Shown: positions 1 through 9,428 of the stretch, piece after piece
How positions within the stretch are numbered: the first letter of the stretch is position 1
Layout of the letters: each line of letters begins with the position of its first letter
Assembly: GCF_017743735.1 (NCBI RefSeq)
Contig: NZ_JAGHRO010000002.1
Span: 744,001 to 808,000 of the forward strand
Source of the DNA: Shimia sp. R9_2
GTDB lineage: Bacteria > Pseudomonadota > Alphaproteobacteria > Rhodobacterales > Rhodobacteraceae
Length of the DNA: 64,000 nucleotides
Reading direction: 5' to 3'
Position numbers and translations under genes: made by a program
The notes under the pieces: model-generated
Seen by the model: only the letters and a program-made list of their open reading frames with translations
The model's database searches: none
What the model was told of the DNA's origin: nothing

Positions 1-286
1 CAAGCTGCGACGCTGCATTGGTCGGACGGGTTGCGGTGTCGAAGGTCGGCTTAAACCCGCAGATCACTTTGCGGTCGCGGGTCACACGGGGCACCCATGT
101 GGTCACCCCGTCCACACCTGAGCGGATGTAAACACAGCCGCGGCTGTCAACGAACTGTTTGCCCTGGAAATTCGCCGGCGGAAACTCCGCCGGTGTTTGC
201 CTGTCACTGATCGATTGCGCATGGGCTGCGCCGAATCCAGAAGCGGTTGCGATTGCAGCAATCGCAAGAAATTTGCCTAATGTCAT
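1..286 (-). CDS. Exported SPOR-like envelope protein, 5' part only
   Basis: The reading frame runs off the left edge, so only about 95 N-terminal codons are visible. ATG at 286 opens a signal peptide (LAIAAIATASGFGAAHAQ) followed by EFPPANF and a segment VDSRGCVYIRSGVDG...TWVPRV...VICGF with two cysteines about 28 residues apart. From memory, exported Rhodobacterales proteins with a C-terminal SPOR (peptidoglycan-binding) domain start like this, but the SPOR domain itself would lie outside the window. The two-cysteine segment resembles those in the genes at 51680 and 51991. It is read in the same direction as the upp operon, 77 bases downstream of the upp stop. Confidence 0.7.
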   Translation of the reverse strand, partial: MTLGKFLAIAAIATASGFGAAHAQSISDRQTPAEFPPANFQGKQFVDSRGCVYIRSGVDGVTTWVPRVTRDRKVICGFKPTFDTATRPTNAASQL

Positions 287-363
287 TTTGCCCCCACAAG
301 ATGTAGGGGTACATTAGCCAAAATCTTTACAGTGAGTAAACCACTGAAAAGCCCAAATTCTGC

Positions 364-993
364 CTATCTTGTGCCAAACATGCGGTCGCCCGCATCGCCA
401 AGACCCGGCAGGATGTAGCCTTTTTCGTTCAGACGCTCATCCAGCGCTGCTGTCACGATTGGAACGTCAGGGTGCGCTTCTTTCATACGCTCTACACCCT
501 CAGGGGCCGCCAACAGGCAAAGGAACAGGATATTGGTCGCGCCTTCTTTCTTCAGAAGATCAATAGCTGCCGCAGAGCTGTTGCCGGTTGCCAGCATCGG
601 GTCCACAGCAATCACCAGACGCTCGCCCAGCTCGCTAGGCGCTTTGAAATAGTACTGCACCGGCTCCAGCGTTTCTTCGTCGCGGTAAAGACCAACAAAG
701 CCAACACGTGCAGAAGGCACCAGTTCCAGCATGCCATCCAGCAGGCCGTTGCCCGCACGTAGGATCGACACCAGCGCCAATTTGCGCCCATCCAGTGTCG
801 GCGCATCCATCTCGACCATAGGTGTCTTGATGCGTTTGGTTGTCATCGGCAACTCGCGCGTCACCTCATAGGCCAACAGCTGACTGATCTCGCGCAGCAA
901 GCGACGGAACTCGCCCGTTGAGGTTGCCTCATCCCGCATGATCGTGAGCTTGTGCTGCACAAGTGGGTGGTTCACTACGGTCAAATGATCCAT
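364..993 (-). CDS. upp: Uracil phosphoribosyltransferase
   Basis: Converts uracil and PRPP to UMP in the cytoplasm (pyrimidine salvage). The 209-residue product has the usual family length. The PRPP-binding loop is visible at about residues 120-130 ([11 protein letters not shown]), as is the Upp-type C-terminal segment [13 protein letters not shown]. It is the last gene of the salvage operon and its ATG overlaps the add stop codon, implying translational coupling. In context it captures uracil released by cdd/deoA action on cytidine and uridine nucleosides. Confidence 0.95.
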   Translation of the reverse strand: MDHLTVVNHPLVQHKLTIMRDEATSTGEFRRLLREISQLLAYEVTRELPMTTKRIKTPMVEMDAPTLDGRKLALVSILRAGNGLLDGMLELVPSARVGFVGLYRDEETLEPVQYYFKAPSELGERLVIAVDPMLATGNSSAAAIDLLKKEGATNILFLCLLAAPEGVERMKEAHPDVPIVTAALDERLNEKGYILPGLGDAGDRMFGTR

Positions 994-1979
994 CAGGTTT
1001 TCTCCAGTCTCTTGGCCACAATTGCCTTCGTATCTGCGTCACAGAACGCGGCGTCAAGCGCGGTTTTGGTGATCTCGGCAAAATCTGCCTCACCCCAACC
1101 AAAGGCCTTTTCGAGCATCTCGTATTCGCGCCGCATGGTGGTGTGAAAGAAGGGCGGATCATCCGTACTGACAGTAACCCGCACACCCGCGTCCCGCAGT
1201 TTCTGGATCGGATGAGAGGCAAAATCAGGATAAACTCCCAGCACCACATTGGATCCGGGGCACACTTCAAGCGTCACCTGACGCGCAACCAGTTCCTTGA
1301 CCAGATCAGGATCTTCGATCGAGCGCACGCCGTGACCGATACGCTCGACATTCAGGTCGTTGATCGCATCCCACACACTTTCCGGCCCGCCAAACTCGCC
1401 CGCATGGGTGGTGAGCTTCAAACCAGCCTCACGCGCCTGATCATAGGCATAGGCAAAATCGCCTTGCGTGAATTGCCCTTCGTCACCGCCCATGCCAAAG
1501 CCGACAATGAAATCGCCCGCCGTTTCCGCCGCACAGAGCGAGGAGGCACGAGATTTCTCCGGACCGAAGTGGCGCACCGCCGTCACAACCCCACGCAGCG
1601 TGATGCCATGCTTGGCTTCCGACGCGCTCGCCGCTTCTTCAATGGCGTGCAGATATTCGCGCCAAGCGCCCGCATCGCCACCTCCGCAGAAATCCGGGCT
1701 GATAAAGCTCTCGGTGTAGACCACGCCATTTGCTGCGCTTTCCTCAAGCCAGGCAGACGTCAGCCTCGCGAACTCCTCAGGGCCGGTCAGAACACTGGTC
1801 GCCGCCTCATAGACGCTGAGGAAATGCACAAAGTTCTCAAACGCATAGCCACCGTCGTCCGTGAAGACCTTGCTCAGGTCCATCTTCTTTTCATGCGCCA
1901 GCTGCTTGGTGAACGCAGGCGGGGCCGCGCCTTCATGGTGAATGTGCAGTTCGATCTTTTTCAGGTCTGCCACTGTCAT
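993..1979 (-). CDS. add: Adenosine deaminase
   Basis: Hydrolytic deamination of adenosine/deoxyadenosine to inosine/deoxyinosine. The 328-residue protein shows the metal-binding HxH near the N-terminus ([10 protein letters not shown]12 and H14), then THAGE, IGHG and the late STDDP motif carrying the metal-ligand aspartate. It starts inside the end of deoB (4-base ATGA overlap) and ends on the upp start. Some family members act on adenine rather than adenosine; the nucleoside operon favours adenosine. Confidence 0.92.
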   Translation of the reverse strand: MTVADLKKIELHIHHEGAAPPAFTKQLAHEKKMDLSKVFTDDGGYAFENFVHFLSVYEAATSVLTGPEEFARLTSAWLEESAANGVVYTESFISPDFCGGGDAGAWREYLHAIEEAASASEAKHGITLRGVVTAVRHFGPEKSRASSLCAAETAGDFIVGFGMGGDEGQFTQGDFAYAYDQAREAGLKLTTHAGEFGGPESVWDAINDLNVERIGHGVRSIEDPDLVKELVARQVTLEVCPGSNVVLGVYPDFASHPIQKLRDAGVRVTVSTDDPPFFHTTMRREYEMLEKAFGWGEADFAEITKTALDAAFCDADTKAIVAKRLEKT

Positions 1980-3184
1980 AGGAAACTCCTTCCACGCGGC
2001 GGTGTCACGCCAAGATGGGACGCTGCGGTCGCGGCCACATCCACAAAATCAATCAATCCAGCCTCACCGGAGCCAACACCGGCACACAGCACCGGAACGC
2101 GCTCACGGGTGTGGTCTGTGCCAGGCCAACTTGGATCATTGCCGTGATCGGCCGTCAGGATCAGCAAATCACCCTCCCGCATCTTCGCGGTGAAGGCACC
2201 AATCTCGAGGTCAAACCATTCCAGCGCACGGGCGTAGCCCGCCACGTCGCGGCGATGCCCGTAAAGGCTGTCAAATTCCACAAAATTCGCAAATGTCAGA
2301 CTGCCCTCTGGCGCGGTCTCGGCCAGCCCATGCAAATCCTGCATCAGCTTCGCGTCACTGCCTTTGGTGCAGCTGTCGATACCAGCCATGGTGAAGATGT
2401 CACCAATCTTGCCAACCCCCAACACTGCGCCGCCTGCGTTCTGCACCCAGTTGGTCAGGATCGGCGCTGGTGGCGCAATCGCAAAGTCACGCCGGTTGGT
2501 GGTCCGACTGAAACCCTCTTTCGCGCTGCCGACAAACGGGCGCGCAATCACGCGGCCGATTTTCATCTCATGCAGGATCGGCGCGAGATCGCGGCACAAA
2601 TCAATCAATCGCTCCAGCCCGAAGTGTTCTTCGTGCGCTGCGATCTGAAACACGCTGTCCGCAGAGGTGTAACAAATCGGCGCGCCGGTTTTCACGTGCT
2701 CGCCCCCAAGCTCATTGATGATGACCGTGCCAGAGGCATGGCAATTGCCCAAGATCGCATCGGTGCCTGCCAACTCGCAGACTTTTGCGACCAGCTCGTC
2801 CGGGAAGCATGGTGCGCCTTTGGGGAAATACCCCCAATCCCACGGCACAGGCAGACCCGCGAGCTCCCAATGGCCCGATGGTGTGTCTTTGCCGGGGCTC
2901 TGCTCGCTGGCCGCGCCCCAGAAGCCAGTTGGCGTTGCGTCCAATCCGGGCGTCTCATCGCCGGAGGCCAGTCGCACCGCCGCTCCCAAACCAAGCGCAT
3001 CCAGATGCGGCACAGTCAATGGACCAGACCGCCCCTCCTCTGCCAAACCTTTGGCGCAGGCCTGCGCGATATGCGCAACCGTGTTCGCACCCGTGTCCGG
3101 CAGATCATCGTTGAAGAACCGAGCAGCATCCACTGCCCCGCCGCAGCCAACGGAATCCATCACCACCAGAAACACACGTGCCAT
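1976..3184 (-). CDS. deoB: Phosphopentomutase
   Basis: Interconverts (deoxy)ribose-1-phosphate and (deoxy)ribose-5-phosphate, linking nucleoside phosphorolysis to central metabolism. The product is 402 residues. It begins [17 protein letters not shown], with the alkaline-phosphatase-superfamily metal aspartate, and carries [10 protein letters not shown] and a late TADHGNDP metal motif. The frame stays open upstream to 3379, but the start at 3184 matches the family N-terminus, has AGAGGAG-like bases upstream and follows the deoA stop by 4 bases. Confidence 0.95.
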   Translation of the reverse strand: MARVFLVVMDSVGCGGAVDAARFFNDDLPDTGANTVAHIAQACAKGLAEEGRSGPLTVPHLDALGLGAAVRLASGDETPGLDATPTGFWGAASEQSPGKDTPSGHWELAGLPVPWDWGYFPKGAPCFPDELVAKVCELAGTDAILGNCHASGTVIINELGGEHVKTGAPICYTSADSVFQIAAHEEHFGLERLIDLCRDLAPILHEMKIGRVIARPFVGSAKEGFSRTTNRRDFAIAPPAPILTNWVQNAGGAVLGVGKIGDIFTMAGIDSCTKGSDAKLMQDLHGLAETAPEGSLTFANFVEFDSLYGHRRDVAGYARALEWFDLEIGAFTAKMREGDLLILTADHGNDPSWPGTDHTRERVPVLCAGVGSGEAGLIDFVDVAATAASHLGVTPPRGRSFL

Positions 3185-3188
3185 CGCC

Positions 3189-4493
3189 CTACCGGCTCCT
3201 CTCATGAATAAGCGGGGGTATATCGGGCATTCCCTCGCCAATGACAATGGCCTTTCGCACAGCCGCCTCAGCCGCTGCCGCTGCATCCTCACGCGCTGCA
3301 TGCAAACGCAGCAAAGGCTGCCCTGCCTGCACTGTTTCGCCAAGCCGCACCACGTCTGACAGGCCAACCGCGGAGTCAATCACGTCGCTTTCTACCTGAC
3401 GGCCGCCGCCCAGACCAACAACAGCCAGCCCAAGCGCCTCGCCATCAATGGCTTGCACAACGCCAGCTTGCGGTGCCGCGATTTCGCGAATGATCGGCGC
3501 TTCCGGCAGGAACCTCTGCCACTCTTCTGTGAAGCGCATGGGGCCACCCATCGCGGCGACCATGCGCCCAAAGATCTCTGCGGCCTTACCGCTGGACAGC
3601 GCCTCAAGCATCCGCGCGACACCCTCTTCCACATCCGCCGCCAGCCCGGCATTGGCCAGGAGCACACCGCCAAGTGACACAGACAGCTCTGCAAGCGGCC
3701 CGCCGTTTTGTCCGCAGAGCACCTTCATGCATTCCGCAACCTCAAGCGCATTGCCAAGTGACGCCGCCAAAGGCTGGTTCATGTCGGAAATCACCGCACT
3801 TGTGGGACAGCCCGCAAGGTTGGCTGTACTGACAAGCGAGTTCGCCAGGGCCTGCGCATCCTCAACGGACTTCATAAACGCGCCAGAGCCGACTTTCACG
3901 TCAAGCACCAAGCCCTCAAGCCCCGCCGCAAGCTTCTTTGACAGGATGGAGGCGGTGATCAGATCGAGACTTTCCACCGTCGCGGTCACATCGCGGATGG
4001 CATAGAGGCGCTTGTCAGCCGGGGCGATCTCAGCCGTGGCGCTGACAATGGCGCAGCCCACATCGGCCACCACCTCTTTGAAGCGGTCTTCCGTCAAGCT
4101 TGTGGACAGCCCCGGAATGGCCTCCATTTTGTCGAGCGTGCCACCGGTATGCCCCAGACCACGTCCGGAAATCATGGGCACATATGCCCCGCAGGCCACC
4201 AAAGCCGGGGCAAGCACCAGCGAAACGCAATCGCCAACACCGCCGGTGGAATGTTTGTCCAACACAGGGCCGGGCAAATCCCACGCCATGCGGTCGCCGC
4301 TATCGCGCATCGCAAGTGTCAGCGCGACGCGGCCCTCTTCCGAAAGCCCCCGCAGGCAGACCCCCATGGCAAAGGCCCCGGCCTGAGCATCAGACACAGT
4401 GCCATCCGCCAGGCCTTTGGCAAACCAAGCCAATTCCTCTCGGCTTGGCGTCTCTCCGCGGCGCAGATGCGCGATAATCGCCCGCGCGTCCAT
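3189..4493 (-). CDS. deoA: Thymidine phosphorylase
   Basis: Phosphorolysis of thymidine/deoxyuridine to base plus deoxyribose-1-phosphate, the substrate of the next gene deoB. The 434-residue protein has the class II nucleoside phosphorylase signature KHSTGGVGD, the phosphate/base region [16 protein letters not shown] and a C-terminal pyrimidine-phosphorylase domain. The start abuts the end of cdd with no spacer, so the two are probably co-translated. A pyrimidine-nucleoside phosphorylase of broader specificity is possible. Confidence 0.93.
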   Translation of the reverse strand: MDARAIIAHLRRGETPSREELAWFAKGLADGTVSDAQAGAFAMGVCLRGLSEEGRVALTLAMRDSGDRMAWDLPGPVLDKHSTGGVGDCVSLVLAPALVACGAYVPMISGRGLGHTGGTLDKMEAIPGLSTSLTEDRFKEVVADVGCAIVSATAEIAPADKRLYAIRDVTATVESLDLITASILSKKLAAGLEGLVLDVKVGSGAFMKSVEDAQALANSLVSTANLAGCPTSAVISDMNQPLAASLGNALEVAECMKVLCGQNGGPLAELSVSLGGVLLANAGLAADVEEGVARMLEALSSGKAAEIFGRMVAAMGGPMRFTEEWQRFLPEAPIIREIAAPQAGVVQAIDGEALGLAVVGLGGGRQVESDVIDSAVGLSDVVRLGETVQAGQPLLRLHAAREDAAAAAEAAVRKAIVIGEGMPDIPPLIHERSR

Positions 4494-4913
4494 TTAGTCG
4501 CGGTCCTTGTGATCAGCGTCCATATGGTCTGTGCCAAAGGCACCGGGCAACAGCTCTGCCATGGTCATAGAAACCCGCACGCCTTCCAGATTGGCCAAAG
4601 TGACCTTGGTGTCCTTGCCGCCAAACTCCGCCAGTTTCTGACGGCATCCACCACAGGGGCTGACCGGCTGTTTGCTGTCGGCCACCACAAAGACCTCGGT
4701 CAGGCGGGTTTCCCCTGCCGCCACCATGGCCGCAATGGCTCCGGCCTCCGCGCATGTGCCTTCAGGATAGGCAATGTTCTCCACATTGCAGCCTGCGTAT
4801 TTCACGCCACCTTCAGACAGGATCGCCGCCCCAACCTTGAAGTTGGAATAAGGTGCATAGGCGTTTTCACGCACCTCAAAGGCGAGGGTTTCAAGGCTTT
4901 TGTCTTGGCTCAT
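4494..4913 (-). CDS. cdd: Cytidine deaminase
   Basis: Deaminates (deoxy)cytidine to (deoxy)uridine. The 139-residue homotetrameric-type enzyme shows its zinc site as TCAEAGAI (Cys ligand and catalytic Glu) and PCGGCRQ (two Cys ligands), plus the N-terminal YAPYSNFKVGAA. Its ATG overlaps the stop of the upstream cupin gene by 4 bases and its end abuts deoA, so it sits second in the salvage operon. Confidence 0.95.
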   Translation of the reverse strand: MSQDKSLETLAFEVRENAYAPYSNFKVGAAILSEGGVKYAGCNVENIAYPEGTCAEAGAIAAMVAAGETRLTEVFVVADSKQPVSPCGGCRQKLAEFGGKDTKVTLANLEGVRVSMTMAELLPGAFGTDHMDADHKDRD

Positions 4914-5998
4914 GTCTCGATCACTTTCGTCTTAAACGCACCCGACAAGGTCACTTCCAACAGTTCGATGTCGTAGCTTGGCTCGGCGTAGCGGGTTTTC
5001 ATGCCCGGCGGGATAACAAAGGCATCACCAGCTTCAAGCGGGAATGGCGCGCGCTCCTCCCCTTCCAAAAGCATCGTGCCCTTCATCACAAAGGTAAAGT
5101 GGATATCCGCGTCATGGCGGCTCCACTGCGGCGTGCCTTGACCCCGGCGCACGACCTGCACGCCGGCGACGTCTTTGGTGTTGGCTGCAATGGTGGTGTC
5201 GCGGCATTCAAACCCGGGCAGGCGGAACGGCTCCCACGCCGCACCTTCTGCCAGATTGTGCACAAAACGCTGGCCATCCCATTCACGCTCAGGCCGCTCA
5301 TGGGGTGTTGGCAGCTCCATCTCATGATCAATCTCAGTGACATGATCGGCTGGCACGCCAATCTCGATCACCTGCAGATCATCACTCGCCTCACAAACCC
5401 GATGGCGGATCTCTGGCGGCTGGATAAAGCAATCCCCCGCATTCAGGCGGCGCATGCCCCCCTGATCTTCATAAAGCACATCAACCCAACCGTTGACGCA
5501 GAAGATCAGCTGAAAGCCAACCTTGTGATAATGCACCATATCCGGCACCGGCCCGCCGTCGGGAATGCGAATGTGGCTAGCGATCATCGCGCCGCCCAAA
5601 CGATCCGGCACCAGATCCCGATAGTGCATTCCGGCCCGGCCGATCACCCAAGGGGCCTGATCCGCCAGACGGCGCACCACAAAGGAATGCTGCACAGGAG
5701 GCAATACCAAAGGCGGGTTCAGCTCTTCGATCTCGATTTTGGTGCCATTGGGCGCGGTCAGATGACGCTGTCCGTCAGCAAACCCGTCCGGATCATCGGT
5801 CAAGATCCGCAGCGTACCCGGCGCTTCTTCAGCCCCCTTCTCAATCCGCAGCCGCAGCCCACGGCCGGAAAACACCGCAATCGTCGGGTCATCCGCGGGA
5901 TAGATCATGTCCATCCGCATTTTCAGCACTTTGGTGTAAAACGGGATATCGTCGCGCAATTCCTGTGTCGGCAGGCGAAATTCGGCTTTGATCTCCAA
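4910..5998 (-). CDS. VOC-like plus two-cupin protein of unknown function
   Basis: A 362-residue protein that I cannot assign to a reaction. Residues 1 to about 80 look like a vicinal-oxygen-chelate (glyoxalase-like) half (FYTKVLKMRMDMIYPADDPTIAVFSGRGLRLRI). The remainder contains two cupin-like segments: the first with HYHKVGFQLIF ending in GDCFIQPPEIRHRV, the second with WSRHDADIHFTFVMKG ending in GDAFVIPPGMKTRY. Histidines typical of metal cupins are present in both, fewer in the second. It is first in the salvage operon and overlaps cdd, so a role in nucleoside or nucleobase breakdown is plausible. A regulator or sugar-modifying enzyme is also possible. Confidence 0.7.
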   Translation of the reverse strand: MEIKAEFRLPTQELRDDIPFYTKVLKMRMDMIYPADDPTIAVFSGRGLRLRIEKGAEEAPGTLRILTDDPDGFADGQRHLTAPNGTKIEIEELNPPLVLPPVQHSFVVRRLADQAPWVIGRAGMHYRDLVPDRLGGAMIASHIRIPDGGPVPDMVHYHKVGFQLIFCVNGWVDVLYEDQGGMRRLNAGDCFIQPPEIRHRVCEASDDLQVIEIGVPADHVTEIDHEMELPTPHERPEREWDGQRFVHNLAEGAAWEPFRLPGFECRDTTIAANTKDVAGVQVVRRGQGTPQWSRHDADIHFTFVMKGTMLLEGEERAPFPLEAGDAFVIPPGMKTRYAEPSYDIELLEVTLSGAFKTKVIET

Positions 5999-6032
5999 GG
6001 TGTCACTCTCCGCTCATTTGATTGCGCGAGAT

Positions 6033-6050
6033 TGAGACCAAATGGTCAAA
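6033..6050 (-). promoter_or_regulatory. RutR-like palindrome upstream of the salvage operon
   Basis: On the minus strand the site reads TTTGACCATTTGGTCTCA: arms TGACCA and TGGTC around a 2-base centre. It lies about 35-52 bases before the first gene of the nucleoside operon. It closely resembles the E. coli RutR consensus TTGACCA-N2-TGGTCAA, a TetR-family repressor released by uracil. No regulator gene is nearby; assignment is by motif only. Confidence 0.5.
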
Positions 6051-6164
6051 AATACAAGCTTGTGCCGTTGCGTCAGATTTGTGCATTTTAACTGGGAGAA
6101 AATTGGTTTAAGGCTGAACTAATTTCTTTTTGACCGCACCCAAAGTGCCAAACAGAGGTCTCCG

Positions 6165-8444
6165 ATGTCTGAAAATCGCAACCAATCCCTGCGCGAGGCA
6201 GCGCTGGCCTATCACGCCAACCCAAAACCCGGCAAACTGGAGATCCGCGCGACCAAACCGCTCGCCAACGGGCGCGACCTGTCACGCGCCTATTCCCCCG
6301 GCGTGGCTGAGGCCTGCCTCGAGATCAAAGACGATCCGGCAAATGCTGCACTCTATACCGCACGCCAAAACCTTGTGGCTGTGGTCTCCAACGGCTCCGC
6401 CGTGCTTGGGCTCGGCAACATTGGCGCGCTGGCCTCCAAGCCGGTTATGGAGGGCAAGGCTGTTCTCTTTAAGCAATTTGCCAACATCGACTGCTTTGAC
6501 ATCGAGCTGGACGAAGCAGACCCGGAAAAACTGGCGGACATCGTCTGCGCCATGGGGCCGACATTTGGCGCGATCAACCTTGAAGACATCAAAGCGCCCG
6601 ATTGCTTTATCGTGGAAAAAATCTGCCGCGAGCGGATGAACATCCCGGTGTTTCACGACGACCAGCACGGCACCGCCATCGTGGTCGGCGCCGCAGCCAC
6701 CAACGCATTGCGCGTGGCGGGCAAAAAGTTTGAAGACATCAAAATTGTCTCCACCGGTGGTGGCGCGGCGGGCATTGCCTGCCTCAACATGCTGGTGAAG
6801 CTGGGCGTCAAACGCGAGAACATCTGGCTCTGCGACATCCACGGGCTGGTTTATGAGGGCCGCGAAGAAGATATGAATCCGCAAAAAGCCGAGTTTGCCC
6901 AAAACTCCGAGCTGCGCACGCTTGAAGAGGTGATCGATGGCGCGGATATGTTTCTGGGCCTATCCGGCCCCGGCGTCCTAAAACCTGAACTGGTCGAAAA
7001 GATGACCAGCCAGCCGATCATCTTTGCTCTGGCAAACCCAACCCCGGAAATCATGCCGGATCTGGCACGCAAAGTTGCGCCCGATGCCATCATCGCAACC
7101 GGCCGCTCCGACTTCCCCAACCAGGTCAACAACGTCCTGTGCTTTCCGTTCATCTTCCGCGGTGCGCTTGACGTTGGCGCGACAGAGATCAACGATGAAA
7201 TGTGCGTCGCCTGCGTGAACGGCATTGCCGAACTGGCCCGCGCCACCACGTCGGCTGAGGCAGCGGCTGCCTACAAAGGCGAACAGCTCACCTTTGGCGC
7301 TGAGTATCTGATCCCCAAACCTTTTGACCCACGCCTTGTCGGCGTGGTGTCCGCCGCCGTGGCCCAGGCTGCCATGGACAGTGGTGTTGCCACCCGCCCG
7401 ATTGAAAACATCGACGCCTATGTTCACAAACTCAATCAATCGGTCTTCAAATCCGCGCTGCTGATGCGCCCGGTGTTTGAGACCGCTCAGAAAGCTTCCC
7501 GCCGCATCGTTTTTGCCGAAGGCGAAGATGAGCGCGTGCTGCGCGGAGCGCAGGCAATTCTGGAAGAGACCACAGAGACCCCCATCCTAATCGGCCGCCC
7601 CGAGGTGATCGAAGCCCGCTGTGAACGCGCGGGCCTGTCAATCCGCCCCGGTCGGGACTTCCAGATCGTAAACCCGGAAAACGATCCACGGTACTACGAC
7701 TACTGGAACAGCTATCATGAACTGATGGAGCGCGAGGGGGTCACGCCTGATCTGGCCAAGGCCATCATGCGCACCAACACCACGGCAATCGGAGCAATCA
7801 TGGTGCACCGCGAGGAGGCCGACAGCCTGATCTGCGGCACCTTTGGTGAATACCGCTGGCACCTCAACTATGTTGAACAGGTGCTGGGCAAAGGCACTCT
7901 CTCTCCGCATGGTGCGCTGTCTCTGATGATTTTGGAGGATGGCCCGCTCTTCATCGCTGACACGCAGGTGCATGAGCTGCCAAGCCCCGAGGATATCGCC
8001 CGCATCGCGGAAGGCGCTGCGCGGCATGTGCGCCGGTTTGGTCTGGAGCCAAAAATCGCGCTGTGTTCGCAAAGCCAGTTTGGCAACCACCGCCAAGGCT
8101 CTGGCAAGCGTTTGCGCGAAGCCATCGCAATCCTGGACAGCAAGCCGCGCGATTTTGCCTATGAAGGGGAAATGAACGTGGACACCGCGCTTGACCCAGA
8201 CCTGCGCAGCCGTATTTTCCCGCGCACACGCCTTGAAGGGGCCGCCAACGTGCTGGTCTTTGCCCACGCCGATGCGGCGTCAGGGGTGCGTAACATCCTG
8301 AAAATGCGCGCTGATGCCTTGGAAGTGGGACCGATCCTGATGGGCATGGGCAACCGCGCCCATATTGTCAGCCCATCGATCACGGCGCGCGGCCTGCTGA
8401 ACATGGCCGCCATTGCTGGCTCTCCGGTCACCCACTACGGATAA
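6165..8444 (+). CDS. maeB: NADP-dependent malic enzyme with phosphotransacetylase-like domain
   Basis: Oxidative decarboxylation of malate to pyruvate, giving NADPH. The 759-residue protein has the MaeB two-part form. Residues 1 to about 425 are malic enzyme, with SRAYSPGVAEAC, DDQHGTAIVV and the nucleotide loop STGGGAAGIACL. From about 430 to the end is a phosphotransacetylase-like domain (RIVFAEGEDERVLRGA) that in studied relatives acts in allosteric control rather than catalysis. It is transcribed divergently from the salvage operon and ends at a hairpin shared with the convergent yceI-like gene. Confidence 0.95.
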   Translation: MSENRNQSLREAALAYHANPKPGKLEIRATKPLANGRDLSRAYSPGVAEACLEIKDDPANAALYTARQNLVAVVSNGSAVLGLGNIGALASKPVMEGKAVLFKQFANIDCFDIELDEADPEKLADIVCAMGPTFGAINLEDIKAPDCFIVEKICRERMNIPVFHDDQHGTAIVVGAAATNALRVAGKKFEDIKIVSTGGGAAGIACLNMLVKLGVKRENIWLCDIHGLVYEGREEDMNPQKAEFAQNSELRTLEEVIDGADMFLGLSGPGVLKPELVEKMTSQPIIFALANPTPEIMPDLARKVAPDAIIATGRSDFPNQVNNVLCFPFIFRGALDVGATEINDEMCVACVNGIAELARATTSAEAAAAYKGEQLTFGAEYLIPKPFDPRLVGVVSAAVAQAAMDSGVATRPIENIDAYVHKLNQSVFKSALLMRPVFETAQKASRRIVFAEGEDERVLRGAQAILEETTETPILIGRPEVIEARCERAGLSIRPGRDFQIVNPENDPRYYDYWNSYHELMEREGVTPDLAKAIMRTNTTAIGAIMVHREEADSLICGTFGEYRWHLNYVEQVLGKGTLSPHGALSLMILEDGPLFIADTQVHELPSPEDIARIAEGAARHVRRFGLEPKIALCSQSQFGNHRQGSGKRLREAIAILDSKPRDFAYEGEMNVDTALDPDLRSRIFPRTRLEGAANVLVFAHADAASGVRNILKMRADALEVGPILMGMGNRAHIVSPSITARGLLNMAAIAGSPVTHYG

Positions 8445-8459
8445 AACTTGAAGCACTTA

Positions 8460-8484
8460 ACGGCGGGCACCCAAAGCCCGCCGT
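8460..8484. terminator. Hairpin between convergent maeB and yceI-like genes
   Basis: Perfect 9-bp stem ACGGCGGGC / GCCCGCCGT with a 7-base loop in the 45-base gap between two convergent genes. There is no clear T-tract on either side, so terminator function is likely but not certain. Confidence 0.5.
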
Positions 8485-8489
8485 ACCGC

Positions 8490-9116
8490 TCAACTGTCTG
8501 AGCGATTCACCCGCGCAAGGATGCGCAAATCAATGGTTGGCCCCACCAGATCGGGATAGCCATCCGCGCCGAACTCCCGCCGATCCAGGCTGCCCGTCAG
8601 CAAAATCGACAGCTTGTCCAGGTCTCCGGCCTCGGTGCCGCGCTGACGGAACAGTTGCGCCGCCAGCGTCACCGGACGCGACACGCCCCGCACCGTCAGA
8701 TCCCCCAGCACCTTCGCCCCGTGGATCGTGCCCGAAATCTCACGCGCAACAAAACGGATAGTGGGGTGGTTGCTGGCATCAAGCACCTGCGCCCCCTTGA
8801 GCGCCTCGGTGGCAAACAGGAACCCAGCCTTTGCCCGCTTGGGGCTGAGGGTCACATCAATTTTGCTGCGGGAGACATTGCCCAGATCCAACTGCAAATC
8901 TGCCGCCTCAACCGGCATCTGACCTTCTGTGCCGTCCTGATTGAAGTAGTAGGTGAAGCCAACAACGCTGGCCGATTTATCAAGCTCATATTGCACGGGT
9001 GCCGCCTGCGCGGGCTGCACAACAGCCCCACCAAGCAGTGTCACAGCCGCCAAAACGCGCAATCCACTCCAAAGACCATGACGTCTTCCTTTGACGCTAA
9101 CCAATGTCCCAATCAT
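8490..9116 (-). CDS. YceI-family periplasmic protein
   Basis: A 208-residue exported protein. A basic N-terminus, a hydrophobic stretch (LAAVTLLGGAVVQPAQA) and an AQA cleavage site indicate a Sec signal peptide. The mature part has YceI features: YELDKSASVVGFTYYFNQDG, LSPKRAKAGF, and the family-typical GDLTVRGVSRPVTL near the middle. YceI proteins are lipocalin-like barrels thought to bind isoprenoid or other lipids; the ligand here is unknown. The start has GGGAGGAAG upstream. It is divergent from prpE across a control region with repeated TTTGCAAA. Confidence 0.85.
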   Translation of the reverse strand: MIGTLVSVKGRRHGLWSGLRVLAAVTLLGGAVVQPAQAAPVQYELDKSASVVGFTYYFNQDGTEGQMPVEAADLQLDLGNVSRSKIDVTLSPKRAKAGFLFATEALKGAQVLDASNHPTIRFVAREISGTIHGAKVLGDLTVRGVSRPVTLAAQLFRQRGTEAGDLDKLSILLTGSLDRREFGADGYPDLVGPTIDLRILARVNRSDS

Positions 9117-9428
9117 GATCTTCCTCCCAGTTCACAGGCCCGGATGGGCTAGTCCCCCTCAGTATGGCAGAGAAAACCGTTACAGAGTTGCACGTTTCTG
9201 CGAGAATAGGTGAGCCGGCTATCAGCCAAAGTCGCAAAATTTGCAAATTTGCAAAAATGACGAATTTCTCTATTTTTCCTGCAAAAATTGGCGACTTTAC
9301 TAAACTTTGCAATTTCAAGGCTCAAAAACTGGCGAAACAAATGCGATAATCTGTCCCGCTTTTCTGCCCCGCACTTGTCGCCGATGTGATACCTCCTCTA
9401 TGCCGTCTGGCAGGTAGAGGAGGACCAC
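9117..9428. other. 312-base divergent control region, yceI-like / prpE
   Basis: No gene seen. The centre, about 9230-9315, is much more AT-rich than its surroundings and carries repeated GCAAA/TTTGC elements (listed separately). The prpE start is preceded by GTAGAGGAGG, a strong ribosome-binding site. Confidence 0.6.
9231..9313. promoter_or_regulatory. Cluster of TTTGCAAA elements (ScfR/PccR-like operator)
   Basis: Two abutting TTTGCAAA copies at 9240-9247 and 9248-9255 form overlapping palindromes (GCAAAATTTGC, GCAAATTTGC). Partial copies occur at 9232 (TCGCAAAA), 9280 (TGCAAAA) and 9306 (TTTGCAAT). The Rhodobacter sphaeroides propionyl-CoA regulator PccR, of the ScfR family, recognises paired TTTGCAAA. 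Position upstream of propionyl-CoA synthetase fits, though here the copies abut instead of being 4 bases apart. Confidence 0.55.

Noticed and set aside
4853-6091. 412-codon open frame on the plus strand
   Set aside because: Opposite the cupin and cdd genes; low-complexity His/Arg/Pro-rich translation.
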